Of a stretch of 64,000 nt of DNA, positions 8,165 to 16,300 are shown piece after piece. A program made the translations under genes and the position numbers. Every line of letters starts with the position of its first letter. Positions within the stretch are counted from its first letter, which is position 1. The notes under the pieces are model-generated. The model saw only the letters and a list, made by a program, of their open reading frames with translations, did no database searches and was not told the DNA's origin. This DNA comes from Domibacillus enclensis (GTDB lineage: Bacteria > Bacillota > Bacilli > Bacillales > Domibacillaceae), in the NCBI RefSeq assembly GCF_900156125.1, contig NZ_FTLX01000008.1, positions 1 through 64,000 of the forward strand, read 5' to 3'.

Positions 8165-9028
8165 TTACACTTGATTTCTTCGCCTGTACTCTGCCGGGGT
8201 AATGCTCGTTTCCTGCATAAACACCCGGCAAAAATAATGAACCGATGTAAATCCGCACTCGTACGCAATCGATGTAATGGAGCGGCTTGTCGACCGAATC
8301 TTTTTCGATGCTTCTCTCACTCGTTCCTGCCGCACATAGGACGTATAGGAAATACCGGTTGTTTCACTGAATAACCGCGATAAATGACGAGGCGAAATAT
8401 GAAAAAAGTTCGCCACTTCTTCAAGCGAAAGCGGCTGTGCCAGGTTGTCTTGAATAAACCGCTGCGCTTTTTCAACAATTTGCTCCTTGTTGTCATACAT
8501 CGGCTTCGGTTTCTGGCTGTCGCCTACGCCGCAAAACAGCGATTGAAGCGAAAGTAGCAGGGCAGCCCCCATCGTGGCAAGTACACTTGATGACGCCTGC
8601 TGCTCCGCATGCATGAACAGTGTCAGCCATAAAAGGGCGGCCGGCTCGTTTGAAGCATCTGTTCTATACACATTTTTTTCTTGAGCGAGCTGATCAAACA
8701 AGTGCCGGTACTCCTTGGATGTGTGCTCTTTCTCCACCTCAAACGCCACCCACAAAAGATGCAGGTTATCGCCTTCATCGATTTTGTGAAGCTGATTCGG
8801 ACGCGAGCAAAAGAAGGTGCCTTTTTCCAATCGGTACTCCTGTCCGTTTTCCATATAGGTTCCTTTGCCGTCCGCCACGTAGCAAATCTCGAAAAAAGAA
8901 TGCTTATGAACGGGTGTATCCGCATGCTTGCGGTGCGCTCCCCAGTAGTGAACGCGTATCGAAAGATCCTGTCCGGTGCATACGTGCGCACCACGCTGCA
9001 GTGACCGGACAGCCGTATTTAAATTCAT
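8165..9028 (-). CDS. AraC-family transcriptional regulator with N-terminal cupin
   Basis: A 287-residue regulator: an N-terminal cupin-like ligand domain (HKHSFFEICYVADGKGTYMENG) and a C-terminal double helix-turn-helix (LSLEEVANFFHISPRHLSRLFSETTG and ITSIAYECGFTSVHYFCRVFMQ). It probably activates this sugar cluster when its effector binds. The ATG follows AAGGAGGCGGCTACG; the GTG seven codons upstream falls in the ribosome site and is rejected. It lies between the epimerase and Gfo/Idh genes on the same strand. The effector is unknown. Confidence 0.88.
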   Translation of the reverse strand: MNLNTAVRSLQRGAHVCTGQDLSIRVHYWGAHRKHADTPVHKHSFFEICYVADGKGTYMENGQEYRLEKGTFFCSRPNQLHKIDEGDNLHLLWVAFEVEKEHTSKEYRHLFDQLAQEKNVYRTDASNEPAALLWLTLFMHAEQQASSSVLATMGAALLLSLQSLFCGVGDSQKPKPMYDNKEQIVEKAQRFIQDNLAQPLSLEEVANFFHISPRHLSRLFSETTGISYTSYVRQERVREASKKIRSTSRSITSIAYECGFTSVHYFCRVFMQETSITPAEYRRRNQV

Positions 9029-9063
9029 CGTAGCCGCCTCCTTTTTCACAGAATGTGCTTGGA

Positions 9064-10035
9064 TTATCTGGCGACTACCGGATCCTTTGCTGCAAAATCT
9101 CTCGGCAGTGTGTCCTTCAGCATCTCCATCGATTTTTTCACGCCTGTCAGCGGCTCCATCGTCAAATCTTCCATTTCAAGTACAACCGGTCCTTCATAGC
9201 CGGTCATTTTGACAACCGTGAAAAATTCCTTCCACCAGGCTGTATCGTGCCCATATCCGAGTGCCACATAATTCCACGAACGGGAAGCAAAGCTTTCCAT
9301 CGGCTTCACATCAATCAGCCCCTGTGCATCTACAATTCCCCGCTCAAGACGAACATCCTTTGCATGAACATGGTAAATCGCGTCGCCCAGCTCGCGTGCT
9401 GCCGCAATCGGATCCCCGCCCATCCAGAATAAATGACTCGGGTCAAGGTTCATGCCAACCATTGGCCCGACTTCGTTGCGAAGCTTTAGCAGCGTCTCCG
9501 CGTTATGAACAAGATTGTAGCCAAGGTTTTCAACCGCAATTTTCTGAACACCGTTTTCTTTTGCGGACTTGACCGCTTGTTCCCAATATGGAAGTGCGAC
9601 ATCATTCCACTGCCAGTCCAGCATCTCAAAGTGCTGAGGCAAGATAGGATGTGTCAGCCAGTTTGGCGTCTGATCCTGCGGGCCGCCTCCCGGACAGCCG
9701 GACATCATGACAACCGTTTCAACACCGAGCAGCCCGGCAAGCTGGAATGTTTTTTCTACGCCTTCTTTATGAAGCGCTCCTTCCACTGATGGATTTAGCT
9801 GATTGCCCGAGCAGTTCAGCGCCGCGATCGAAAGGCCTCGCTTCTCCAATGCAACCATAAATTCACGACGCTTGATAGCGCTTTCTAACAGATCGTCCAA
9901 TTGAAGATGAGGTGCCTTCGACCAATTCCCGCAGCCAAGCTCTACTGATTCGATACCCAGCTCAACACATGTATCCAGCATCTCTTCAAACGACATATTT
10001 CCTAAAATATCTGTGACCAATCCTGTTTTCATCAT
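9064..10035 (-). CDS. Sugar phosphate isomerase/epimerase (AP endonuclease family 2 fold)
   Basis: A 323-residue TIM-barrel protein related to IolE/IolH and xylose-isomerase-like enzymes. Metal-ligand motifs are visible: VENLGY (Glu), NLDPSHLFWMGGDP (Asp/His), HVHAKD (His/Asp) and the late VVLEME (Glu). It begins MMKTGLVTDILGNMSFEEML after AGGAGGAACGAAAAC. It is the first gene of the epimerase-AraC-Gfo/Idh-Gfo/Idh run. A cre-like site lies about 180 bp upstream. It should isomerise or dehydrate an intermediate produced by the Gfo/Idh enzymes; the exact reaction is inference. Confidence 0.85.
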   Translation of the reverse strand: MMKTGLVTDILGNMSFEEMLDTCVELGIESVELGCGNWSKAPHLQLDDLLESAIKRREFMVALEKRGLSIAALNCSGNQLNPSVEGALHKEGVEKTFQLAGLLGVETVVMMSGCPGGGPQDQTPNWLTHPILPQHFEMLDWQWNDVALPYWEQAVKSAKENGVQKIAVENLGYNLVHNAETLLKLRNEVGPMVGMNLDPSHLFWMGGDPIAAARELGDAIYHVHAKDVRLERGIVDAQGLIDVKPMESFASRSWNYVALGYGHDTAWWKEFFTVVKMTGYEGPVVLEMEDLTMEPLTGVKKSMEMLKDTLPRDFAAKDPVVAR

Positions 10036-10216
10036 GTTTTCGTTCCTCCTATGTGCTCTATGAACACGGTTTAGTATTGTGTGTCATCCCTGTACTTTCA
10101 GGACAATCTTATAAGAATATCTTCCTTTTTCACAAAGCTGCCTGTTGAGTAAAAGCCCTTTTGTGCTATCAGTGCTTGTTTTCCTTCTCTAAATGATTGC
10201 TAGTGACCTATCAACG

Positions 10217-10231
10217 TTGAAATCGCTATCA
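10217..10231. promoter_or_regulatory. cre-like operator upstream of epimerase operon
   Basis: TTGAAATCGCTATCA matches the full cre consensus WTGNAANCGNWNNCA and resembles the other operators of this cluster. It lies in the 10036-10562 gap, which otherwise holds AT-rich promoter DNA and a repeat array. Confidence 0.5.
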
Positions 10232-10387
10232 TTCTTGTCAATCATTCAAGTTTTATCACTGGTTATGCTCCTCATTATAAGCGGGCAGAACGAAGATGTC
10301 TTTATAATATAAGGTCTTTTCTTTGCACTTTCAGGACATTGTAGGCAGCAGCGATTGCCTAAAAAAGAGCCATCCTGCTAATATGTA

Positions 10388-10507
10388 CCTGGCTATCGCT
10401 GATAAAACTAAAAAACCGCTGATATGCGCTTGTCTATCGCCGATATCATCAACATATCAGCGATAGAGTCCGTATATCAGCGGTAACAACCATATATCGG
10501 CGATCCT
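10388..10507. repeat. 20-bp-period inverted repeat array A
   Basis: Six units are visible: forward cores CGCTGAT, CGCTGAT and CGCCGAT at 10397, 10417 and 10438, then reverse cores ATCAGCG, ATCAGCG and ATCGGCG at 10456, 10476 and 10496. The spacing is 20 or 21 bp. The innermost pair TCTATCGCCGATAT/ATATCAGCGATAGA gives a 14-bp stem with one wobble, and outer units pair in nested fashion. The array starts 56 bp beyond the stop of the second binding-protein gene. The same design recurs at three other places in the window. Confidence 0.85.
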
Positions 10508-10562
10508 GGCTGCCAGAGCATTTTGTTCTGTCAGCTGGGACCCTCATGATGGTCAAACTTCT

Positions 10563-11501
10563 TTATTCATACTTTTTGATAAATTCGTCGACGTTTTCCG
10601 GTACAACCAGCTGGTAAGGTATAATGGCATCCTCGACGTCTTCACCGTTCGCTGCCTTCACAGCTGTTTCAATGCTTGCCTTGCCCTGGCCGGTCGCATC
10701 TTGAAAAACGGTTACGTCCAATTTCCCTTCCTTCATCATATCAAGAGCAGCCGGTGTGGCGTCAATGCCTGCGACCACTGTATTTTCAAGCTTCCCTTCT
10801 GCTTCAAGTGCCATAATCGCTCCTAGCGCCATTTCATCGTTATTTGCCACAACCGCATCGATTTTTTCACCGGTTTGAAGCCAATTTTCCATCAGCTCAA
10901 GCCCTTCTGGACGCACCCAGTTCGCTGTCCCTTCCTTTACTACCTGAATGTCTGGATTTTCTTCAATGATCTGCTTATTTCCTTCTGTCCGCTTAATCTC
11001 CGCTTCATGGCCAGTCGTTCCGTTCATGATCGCGACATTTCCTTTGCCGCCGAGTAATTTCGCCACTTCCTCCATCTGCAAAATACCGGATTCAATTGAT
11101 TCAGAGCCAACGTAAGCCGCAGCCTTTTCTGCTCCGTCGAATGTCTGGTTCAACACGATCAACGGAATGTCCGCTGCGTTAACGGTATCGACAATGTCAA
11201 CAGCCGCAACCGTATCGACTGGTGTAAAGATGATGGCATCCACTCCTCGTGCAATAAAGGTTTCAATGTCTCCTTTTTGCGTTGAACTATCATTTTGGGC
11301 ATCAGCGTAAACAAATTCAATATCAGGATGTTTCTTTTCCTCTTCTTCCATCGCATCCAAAATGTATGTGCGAAATTCATCACTGAAATTCTGCAGTGAT
11401 ACACCGATGACCTTCTCGCTTCCACTGTCTCCGCTGCAGCCCCCGAGAATGAGAGCACCTCCCATCATTAATGCACTAAGCCATTTGGTCATTTTCTTCA
11501 T
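10563..11501 (-). CDS. Second sugar ABC transporter substrate-binding lipoprotein
   Basis: A 312-residue LacI-fold binding lipoprotein whose signal peptide MKKMTKWLSALMMGGALILGGC ends in lipobox LGGC. It is a clear paralogue of the protein at 4512-5465: GGKGNVAIMNGTTGHEAEIK and VVANNDEMALGAIMALEAEG are nearly identical between them. No ATPase or permease gene accompanies it, so it probably shares the RbsA/RbsC-type machinery nearby and widens its substrate range; that is inference. The start follows a GGGCTGGAAC purine stretch. A near-cre site lies upstream, so it is probably co-regulated. Confidence 0.9.
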   Translation of the reverse strand: MKKMTKWLSALMMGGALILGGCSGDSGSEKVIGVSLQNFSDEFRTYILDAMEEEEKKHPDIEFVYADAQNDSSTQKGDIETFIARGVDAIIFTPVDTVAAVDIVDTVNAADIPLIVLNQTFDGAEKAAAYVGSESIESGILQMEEVAKLLGGKGNVAIMNGTTGHEAEIKRTEGNKQIIEENPDIQVVKEGTANWVRPEGLELMENWLQTGEKIDAVVANNDEMALGAIMALEAEGKLENTVVAGIDATPAALDMMKEGKLDVTVFQDATGQGKASIETAVKAANGEDVEDAIIPYQLVVPENVDEFIKKYE

Positions 11502-11529
11502 GTTCCAGCCCTTCTTTCAAATAGTATTT

Positions 11530-11544
11530 TCGAAAACGATTTCA
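11530..11544. promoter_or_regulatory. Near-cre operator upstream of second binding-protein gene
   Basis: TCGAAAACGATTTCA matches WTGNAANCGNWNNCA with one mismatch and resembles the operators of the rest of the cluster. It lies 28 bp before the start codon. Confidence 0.42.
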
Positions 11545-11642
11545 AAAACGTTTCTGCATTTATTATAGAAAGGGCTTACATTTATGTATTTAGACGATCA
11601 AGACAAGCTATTGTCCTTTTAAGACGGCTTTTCCCCAAAACA

Positions 11643-11668
11643 AAAACAGCTGTTAGCCCACAGCTGTT
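11643..11668 (-). terminator. Intrinsic terminator of the cupin gene
   Basis: AAAACAGCTGT/ACAGCTGTTTT makes an 11-bp stem that includes the cupin stop codon. On the minus strand the descending arm runs into TTTTTGTTTT. Confidence 0.8.
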
Positions 11669-12162
11669 TTCCATTGTTCCACCAGCGGTCCATCCGTTCC
11701 GAATACAGGGTCCTGCTCCGGCAATGGAACCTCTTTAATTTCACTGATTTCCTGAGAAACATCAGTCGAAAGACGTTTTTTCAAATTCGGGCTTCTGCCA
11801 TCCGGATACGCTCCGACCACAGAAAAGTCCGGGCTTTGGTGAAGGCGCTTATGACCGGTTCCCGCCGGAAGCACCAGAACGTCCCCGGTTTTCAGCTCCA
11901 GACGTTTCCCCAGTTCACCACCAATCAGCACAACGGCTTCTCCTGCTCTCACGCCGAGCACCTCATGGGTATTCGTATGAAAATGGTGATAATCAAACAC
12001 GCCATTTACCCAGCTGTTCGTCCAGCCGTTCCGGTTAAAAGCCGCCTCTATGTCTTCTGGCTTGTCCTTAAAGACACCTTCGTATACGAGAACCGGAAGC
12101 GCGGGGTTGTTTGGTATTTCGCCATCATCGATCAGCAAAAAGGCTGTTACGTTTCTCATCAT
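11653..12162 (-). CDS. Cupin-domain protein (YjlB-like)
   Basis: A 169-residue single-domain cupin. The metal-site motif is HHFHTNTHEVLGVRAGEAVV followed by GDVLVLPAGTGHKRL, and the end segment FSVVGAYPDGRSPN matches what I recall of B. subtilis YjlB. The third in-frame ATG is chosen because AAGGAG lies nine bases before it; the first ATG would be only three bases from that site. Cytosolic, with no signal peptide. It has its own terminator. Function is unknown; cupins near carbohydrate genes are often isomerases or small-ligand sensors. Confidence 0.75.
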   Translation of the reverse strand: MMRNVTAFLLIDDGEIPNNPALPVLVYEGVFKDKPEDIEAAFNRNGWTNSWVNGVFDYHHFHTNTHEVLGVRAGEAVVLIGGELGKRLELKTGDVLVLPAGTGHKRLHQSPDFSVVGAYPDGRSPNLKKRLSTDVSQEISEIKEVPLPEQDPVFGTDGPLVEQWKTAVG

Positions 12163-12217
12163 TTTCATCCACTCCTTTTGCGGATTGTTTACCCAAACAA
12201 GGAATGGTTATGTCTTT

Positions 12218-12607
12218 TTATGAAAAAACAGGCTTCGTCACATCAATCGCATCGTGTCCAATGCACTTCTTGCCGTCACCAAAACACAGCTTTGTTTCAA
12301 AATAGTAGCGCGAGCCTTCCATTTGCGCTGGCAGCTGAAATGAAAACGGAATGCGCTTTGATGTATTAGGCGGAATCTGCTCCGACATAAAAATCATAAT
12401 GGCATCTGCAGCCGGCGATTTGACCGACGCATTTTTTGTCACAAGATCGCATTCAAGACGGCTTAATTTCTGCTCAAAAAGACCACTTTTTATTATAAAA
12501 GAACCGGTTACTTTTTCACCGGGAGTAAATTCATTTTTGTCCAGCAACAAATCGATATGCGGTGAGCCAATACGGCCTTTGACCTGACTCATTAACTTGT
12601 TCAACAT
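12218..12607 (-). CDS. Spo0M-like arrestin-fold protein, short form
   Basis: A 129-residue protein resembling the N-terminal arrestin-like half of the sporulation-control protein Spo0M, with IDLLLDKNEFTPGEKVTGSFIIKSG followed by LSRLECDLV and IPFSFQLP. Spo0M itself is about 258 residues, so this is either a single-domain family member or a truncated paralogue; the reading frame is clean and ends in its own stop. GGAGGGAAC lies 12 bases before the ATG, a slightly long spacing. The role is unknown; a link to sporulation is by family only. Confidence 0.6.
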   Translation of the reverse strand: MLNKLMSQVKGRIGSPHIDLLLDKNEFTPGEKVTGSFIIKSGLFEQKLSRLECDLVTKNASVKSPAADAIMIFMSEQIPPNTSKRIPFSFQLPAQMEGSRYYFETKLCFGDGKKCIGHDAIDVTKPVFS

Positions 12608-12836
12608 ACCTCACTGTTCCCTCCATTAGTTCAAAATAAAGATCGGCGTAATCGCCTGATAAACACGTACTATACGCCCGTTTTGACGTTTTGTAAAGAG
12701 GAACAGAAAAAATTATATTGTTAAAAAATTGTAAACGCTCTCTTATTGAACAAATGGTTGAAAAGGGAGGATTTTTCTTGACATAAAAAAAGGCGATCAA
12801 CGCATCCTATCTGTTAACGAAGGGAAGGTGAAACTG

Positions 12837-12983
12837 ATGCAAAAAGCACAGAATACAGGACAGCGCATACAGGAAACAACAGACGAACTAATGAAGCAGG
12901 GTGTTCCGCCGAGAGCTGCTGCTTTTGCCGCTTCGATGGGGTTTTTACGGGAGCTTCAAAAATCATCCACTAAAAAGCCATAA
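12837..12983 (+). CDS. Small hypothetical protein, 48 residues
   Basis: The frame begins MQKAQNTGQRIQETTDELMK and ends LQKSSTKKP. The ATG has AAGGTG six bases upstream. The peptide is Gln/Lys/Ala-rich and likely alpha-helical, without membrane segment or signal. I do not recognise the family. The preceding 12608-12836 gap shows no other gene. Confidence 0.5.
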   Translation: MQKAQNTGQRIQETTDELMKQGVPPRAAAFAASMGFLRELQKSSTKKP

Positions 12984-13077
12984 AAAGAATCACATCATTT
13001 GCATTTACCTGCAGGAATATTTGTTCTGATCGGGAATAGTATAGAGAAAGAACTTATGTTCCGAAAGGGTGTTTGTG

Positions 13078-13404
13078 ATGAAAAAATTATATCCGGACCG
13101 CGGCATGATCAAATGGCAGGGCTTTTTGCTGTCTGAGCATAACGAACAGCTGCAGCAGACAAGCAACGAAGCCCCTCCCCTTTTTCTTGATGAACAGGCA
13201 TTGGAAGAAATGAATCAATTGGTACTTGAATCATACCACTTGAGAAAACCGGTCTCAATCGAAGTGAATACGTTTGGCTTACCTTACATTCAAGGGTCTG
13301 GCGTGGTAAAGTCGCTTCATCCGGCAGACGGACGAATTGAACTCGTGGGAAGCGGCTCCTATTGCATAAAGGACATCGTTTCCATTTGCTTTCAAGAAGA
13401 ATGA
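13078..13404 (+). CDS. YolD-like family protein
   Basis: A 108-residue protein with the YolD signature DRGMIKWQGFLLSEH at its N-terminus and a C-terminal beta-rich portion. YolD-like proteins are often encoded next to Y-family DNA polymerases (UvrX/YqjW) and are thought to accompany them; no such polymerase gene is seen here. The ATG follows AAGGGTGTTTGTG. It converges with a small Cys-rich gene. Confidence 0.75.
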   Translation: MKKLYPDRGMIKWQGFLLSEHNEQLQQTSNEAPPLFLDEQALEEMNQLVLESYHLRKPVSIEVNTFGLPYIQGSGVVKSLHPADGRIELVGSGSYCIKDIVSICFQEE

Positions 13405-13413
13405 GACGGGCAA

Positions 13414-13605
13414 TCAAGCATACTTTCGAAACGTTCTTGCTTCTCCGTAGACGGCGCATTTGGAGCAGACGCTTTTCGTCCGGTGATGCTGCTGAATTTG
13501 AAAAAGCGGCTCCCCCTTGACTTTACAACGTGCGCATTTATGGACAAACCGGCCCGTCACGAAATGCCTGGCCGTTTGCCAGTAGGTTAATTTCCACGTA
13601 TTCAT
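13414..13605 (-). CDS. Small zinc-ribbon-like protein
   Basis: A 63-residue protein with two CxxC knuckles, CARCKVKGE and VCSKCAVYGE, 21 residues apart, as in a zinc ribbon. The start MNTWKLTYWQTARHF follows AAAGGAG at twelve bases; a start 24 codons upstream lacks a ribosome site. It converges with the YolD-like gene. The family is not recognised; a zinc-bound nucleic-acid or protein contact is a reasonable guess. Confidence 0.55.
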   Translation of the reverse strand: MNTWKLTYWQTARHFVTGRFVHKCARCKVKGEPLFQIQQHHRTKSVCSKCAVYGEARTFRKYA

Positions 13606-13752
13606 GTAAAAATCACTCTCCTTTTTAACATCATTTCGATAGAATACGAGATTTCCCCTGTAAAAATCGTTCATCAAATCACGACAAAAAATGCGTCATT
13701 TGCTGAAAAAAAGCAGGAGGTTTTTTTCATTCAACTGAATTAACAGATGACA

Positions 13753-13767
13753 TTCTTTATAAAGAAC
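13753..13767. promoter_or_regulatory. Palindromic operator, copy 1, upstream of yyaC
   Basis: TTCTTTATAAAGAA is a perfect 14-bp palindrome, repeated exactly 32 bp to the right. The pair sits immediately before the yyaC ribosome site. Confidence 0.6.
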
Positions 13768-13783
13768 GATATACTTTTATTAA

Positions 13784-13799
13784 GTTCTTTATAAAGAAC
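13784..13799. promoter_or_regulatory. Palindromic operator, copy 2, abutting the yyaC ribosome site
   Basis: GTTCTTTATAAAGAAC is a perfect 16-bp palindrome. Its 32-bp spacing from copy 1 is about three helical turns, placing both on the same DNA face. A protein bound here would cover the promoter/leader. Confidence 0.62.
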
Positions 13800-13820
13800 A
13801 AAAAAGGAGGCGGATTAACG

Positions 13821-14381
13821 ATGCGGAAATGTGTGGAGGAACCGTTTTTCGTTCATCATTTAAAAAATGAATTAAAGCCTATTTTATCGAGCCGTCAGGA
13901 GGTTGTCTTCGTGTGTATCGGAACAGACCGTTCATCCGGTGACAGCTACGGTCCCTTCGTTGGCTCAAAACTAAAGCAGTCCTTTTTGCTTCGTACCTAT
14001 ACACATGTATCCATCTACGGCTGCCTCGACCATCCTGTCCATGCGAAAAACCTGGCCGAGACAGTTCAAACAATTGAGGCCGCACACGTAAATCCAATCG
14101 TGATCGCGGTTGACGCCTGTCTCGGTGCCGCGCAAAACATCGGAACAGTGGTCCTCGATCTTGGACCGATGAAGCCCGGCGCCGGCGTTCAAAAAGACTT
14201 GCCGCCCATTGGCCACTATCACATTTCCGGCATCGTGAACGTTAGCGGCTTTCTTCCCCTTCAAGTGCTCCAGGGAACGAGGCTTGCCCTCGTGTACAAA
14301 ATGGCGAATAAAACGGCTGATTTTATTACACGGGCGCTGGTGGAGCTGGAATACGAAAAAAAGAAAACCGCTGCGGTGTAA
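13821..14381 (+). CDS. yyaC: Spore protein YyaC (DUF1256, GPR-like protease fold)
   Basis: A 186-residue sporulation-associated protein with the family hallmark FVCIGTDRSSGDSYGPFVGSKL and PIVIAVDACLGAAQNIGTV. It shares the fold of the germination protease GPR, but its activity is not established. The ATG follows AAAAAGGAGGCGGATTAACG. It is monocistronic, with a terminator after the stop. The paired palindromes upstream are unexpected for a gene normally under forespore sigma control. Confidence 0.88.
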   Translation: MRKCVEEPFFVHHLKNELKPILSSRQEVVFVCIGTDRSSGDSYGPFVGSKLKQSFLLRTYTHVSIYGCLDHPVHAKNLAETVQTIEAAHVNPIVIAVDACLGAAQNIGTVVLDLGPMKPGAGVQKDLPPIGHYHISGIVNVSGFLPLQVLQGTRLALVYKMANKTADFITRALVELEYEKKKTAAV

Positions 14382-14388
14382 CAATCCA

Positions 14389-14413
14389 AACGCTCCTTCT
14401 GCGGGCGTTTATT
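14389..14413 (+). terminator. Intrinsic terminator after yyaC
   Basis: AAACGC/GCGTTTA hairpin with an 11-base loop followed by TTTTTT. Confidence 0.65.
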
Positions 14414-14469
14414 TTTTGTTTAAACGGGAACGACAAAGAGGACACGTCATTTTGACAGGAGGCATACAT

Positions 14470-15255
14470 ATGAGCAAAACCATTTTTATCACAGGTGCAG
14501 GAACCGGTCTTGGCCGAGGCGCAGCCATTGGACTCGCAAAAGCCGGGCACCGCGTGATTGCCACAACGGAAATTACCGCACAGAAAACGGACCTAATGGA
14601 AGAAGCGAAACGGCAAGGCGTTGACATGGAGATTTTCAAGCTAGATATTACAAATCCACGCGATGTGGCTCAAATAATGGAATACGATTTTGATGTGTTT
14701 GTCGCCAATGCTGCCATCAATGAAGGCGGACCGCTCGGCGAAGTACCGATGGATCGATTCCGCGCCCTGTTTGAAGTCAATGTATTTGCTACGCTTGAGA
14801 CCGTCCAGCTTGCTGCCCACCAGTTTGTTCGAAAAGGACGCGGTAAGATTGTGTTTATGAGCTCCATGGCCGGCATTTCTGCGACTCCTTACGTCGGCCC
14901 TTATACGGCAACCAAGCATGCCATTGAGGGCATTGCTCAAACGCTGAAGGCCGAGATGGAAGAATTCGGCGTGCAGGTCGCTACGATTAACCCAGGCGCC
15001 TATGCAACGGGCTTTAATGACCGAAGCGCCGAGGAAAAATGGAAATGGTTCGATTCTGACATTTACTACACGAAAAAAGAAGCAATGAAAAAGCAGGAGA
15101 AAGCATTGAACGATCAATTTGATCCAGAAGATATGATCCAAAAGATGATCGAGATTATCCCGGCGGACCACCATAAATTCCGCACCGTTCATCCTCAGGA
15201 AACGGAAGAACAGCTGAAAAAAACAGAAAAAGAACGCTGGGAAATAGACATATAA
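14470..15255 (+). CDS. SDR-family oxidoreductase
   Basis: A 261-residue classical short-chain dehydrogenase: cofactor loop TGAGTGLGRG, the NAG-like motif as ANAAI, and the active site Ser (MSSMAG) with YTATKHA (Tyr-x3-Lys). The loss of the usual NNAG to ANAAI is a mild variation. The ATG follows ACAGGAGGCATACAT. It is monocistronic, with a terminator after the stop. The substrate cannot be deduced; such proteins act on alcohols, ketones or sugars. Confidence 0.82.
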   Translation: MSKTIFITGAGTGLGRGAAIGLAKAGHRVIATTEITAQKTDLMEEAKRQGVDMEIFKLDITNPRDVAQIMEYDFDVFVANAAINEGGPLGEVPMDRFRALFEVNVFATLETVQLAAHQFVRKGRGKIVFMSSMAGISATPYVGPYTATKHAIEGIAQTLKAEMEEFGVQVATINPGAYATGFNDRSAEEKWKWFDSDIYYTKKEAMKKQEKALNDQFDPEDMIQKMIEIIPADHHKFRTVHPQETEEQLKKTEKERWEIDI

Positions 15256-15262
15256 AGGATGT

Positions 15263-15296
15263 AAAAGAGCGGAATTACTCCTCCGCTCTTTTTTTC
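15263..15296 (+). terminator. Intrinsic terminator after SDR gene
   Basis: AAGAGCGGA/TCCGCTCTT stem of nine base pairs followed by a T-run. Confidence 0.8.
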
Positions 15297-15386
15297 GATG
15301 AAATTCATTCGATCTAAAGGTTGTTTTTTCATGCCCCAGACGGGTAACATAATGATAGGAATGACAGACACAAAGGAGCGCGAAAA

Positions 15387-16220
15387 ATGGTTATTAAACA
15401 AAACCAAGGCATTCAGCTGCATGATTTCAACAACTTGACGAAATCGCTCAGCTTTAATATGTACGACATTTGCTGGACAAAAACAAAAGAAGAGCGTGAG
15501 GAATACATTGCGTATATTGATGAGCAGTACAACGCAGACCGCCTCACGGAAATCTTAAAAAACGTGACCGATATTATCGGTGCTCACGTGCTCAATATCG
15601 CCAAGCAGGATTATATTCCGCAGGGTGCCAGTGTAACGATGCTTATATCTGAAGGGCCGGTCGATCCCGAAACCCGCGAGGAATCATTGGAGGAATCACC
15701 AGGCCCTCTTCCGGACACAGTCGTCATGGCGCTCGATAAAAGCCACATTACTGTTCATACGTACCCGGAATATCACCCGAATGAAGGCATCAGTACGTTC
15801 CGGGCCGATATCGACGTTTCCACCTGCGGCGAAATTTCACCGCTGAAAGCGCTGAATTACTTGATTCACTCCTTCGACACCGATATTATGACGATGGATT
15901 ACCGTGTACGCGGCTTTACACGCGATATCGACGGAAACAAGCTGTTTATCGATCACGACATTAACTCGATTCAAAACTACATTCCAGAAGACATTAAAGA
16001 AATGTATCACATGATCGACGTGAACATTTACCAGGAAAACATCTTCCACACAAAATGCAAGCTGCGCGAGTTTGATCTGGACAACTATTTGTTCGGTCAT
16101 ACGAAGGAAGATTTGGAGCAGGACGAAATCAACAACATCGCCCGCAAGCTGCAGCACGAAATGGACGAAATTTTTTACGGAAAAAATATTGTTCAAAACG
16201 ACGACAGCCTGGAAAGCTAA
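15387..16220 (+). CDS. speD: S-adenosylmethionine decarboxylase proenzyme, E. coli-type
   Basis: A 277-residue pyruvoyl enzyme that decarboxylates AdoMet to supply the aminopropyl group for spermidine. The self-cleavage site is [12 protein letters not shown] with Ser119 becoming the pyruvoyl group; [18 protein letters not shown] is the catalytic region. The length fits the large (about 264-residue) class 1 enzyme, not the 120-residue form usual in B. subtilis. The ATG follows AAAGGAGCGCGAAAA. It is monocistronic; spermidine synthase is not in the window. Confidence 0.92.
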   Translation: MVIKQNQGIQLHDFNNLTKSLSFNMYDICWTKTKEEREEYIAYIDEQYNADRLTEILKNVTDIIGAHVLNIAKQDYIPQGASVTMLISEGPVDPETREESLEESPGPLPDTVVMALDKSHITVHTYPEYHPNEGISTFRADIDVSTCGEISPLKALNYLIHSFDTDIMTMDYRVRGFTRDIDGNKLFIDHDINSIQNYIPEDIKEMYHMIDVNIYQENIFHTKCKLREFDLDNYLFGHTKEDLEQDEINNIARKLQHEMDEIFYGKNIVQNDDSLES

Positions 16221-16237
16221 AAAGCGAGCAAATGATC

Positions 16238-16276
16238 AAGCCGAACGATGCGAACACGCACTCGTTCGGCTTTTCT
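16238..16276 (+). terminator. Intrinsic terminator after speD
   Basis: AAGCCGAACGA/TCGTTCGGCTT, 11 bp, followed by TTTC. The same stem sequence recurs after fabF and after comZ. Confidence 0.85.
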
Positions 16277-16300
16277 ATTTGATCTTTTAAAATGGACTGG

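Noticed and set aside
12531-12800. 89-residue minus-strand frame before the Spo0M-like gene
   Set aside because: It overlaps the start of the Spo0M-like gene in another frame, has poly-Lys/Phe composition and no ribosome site.
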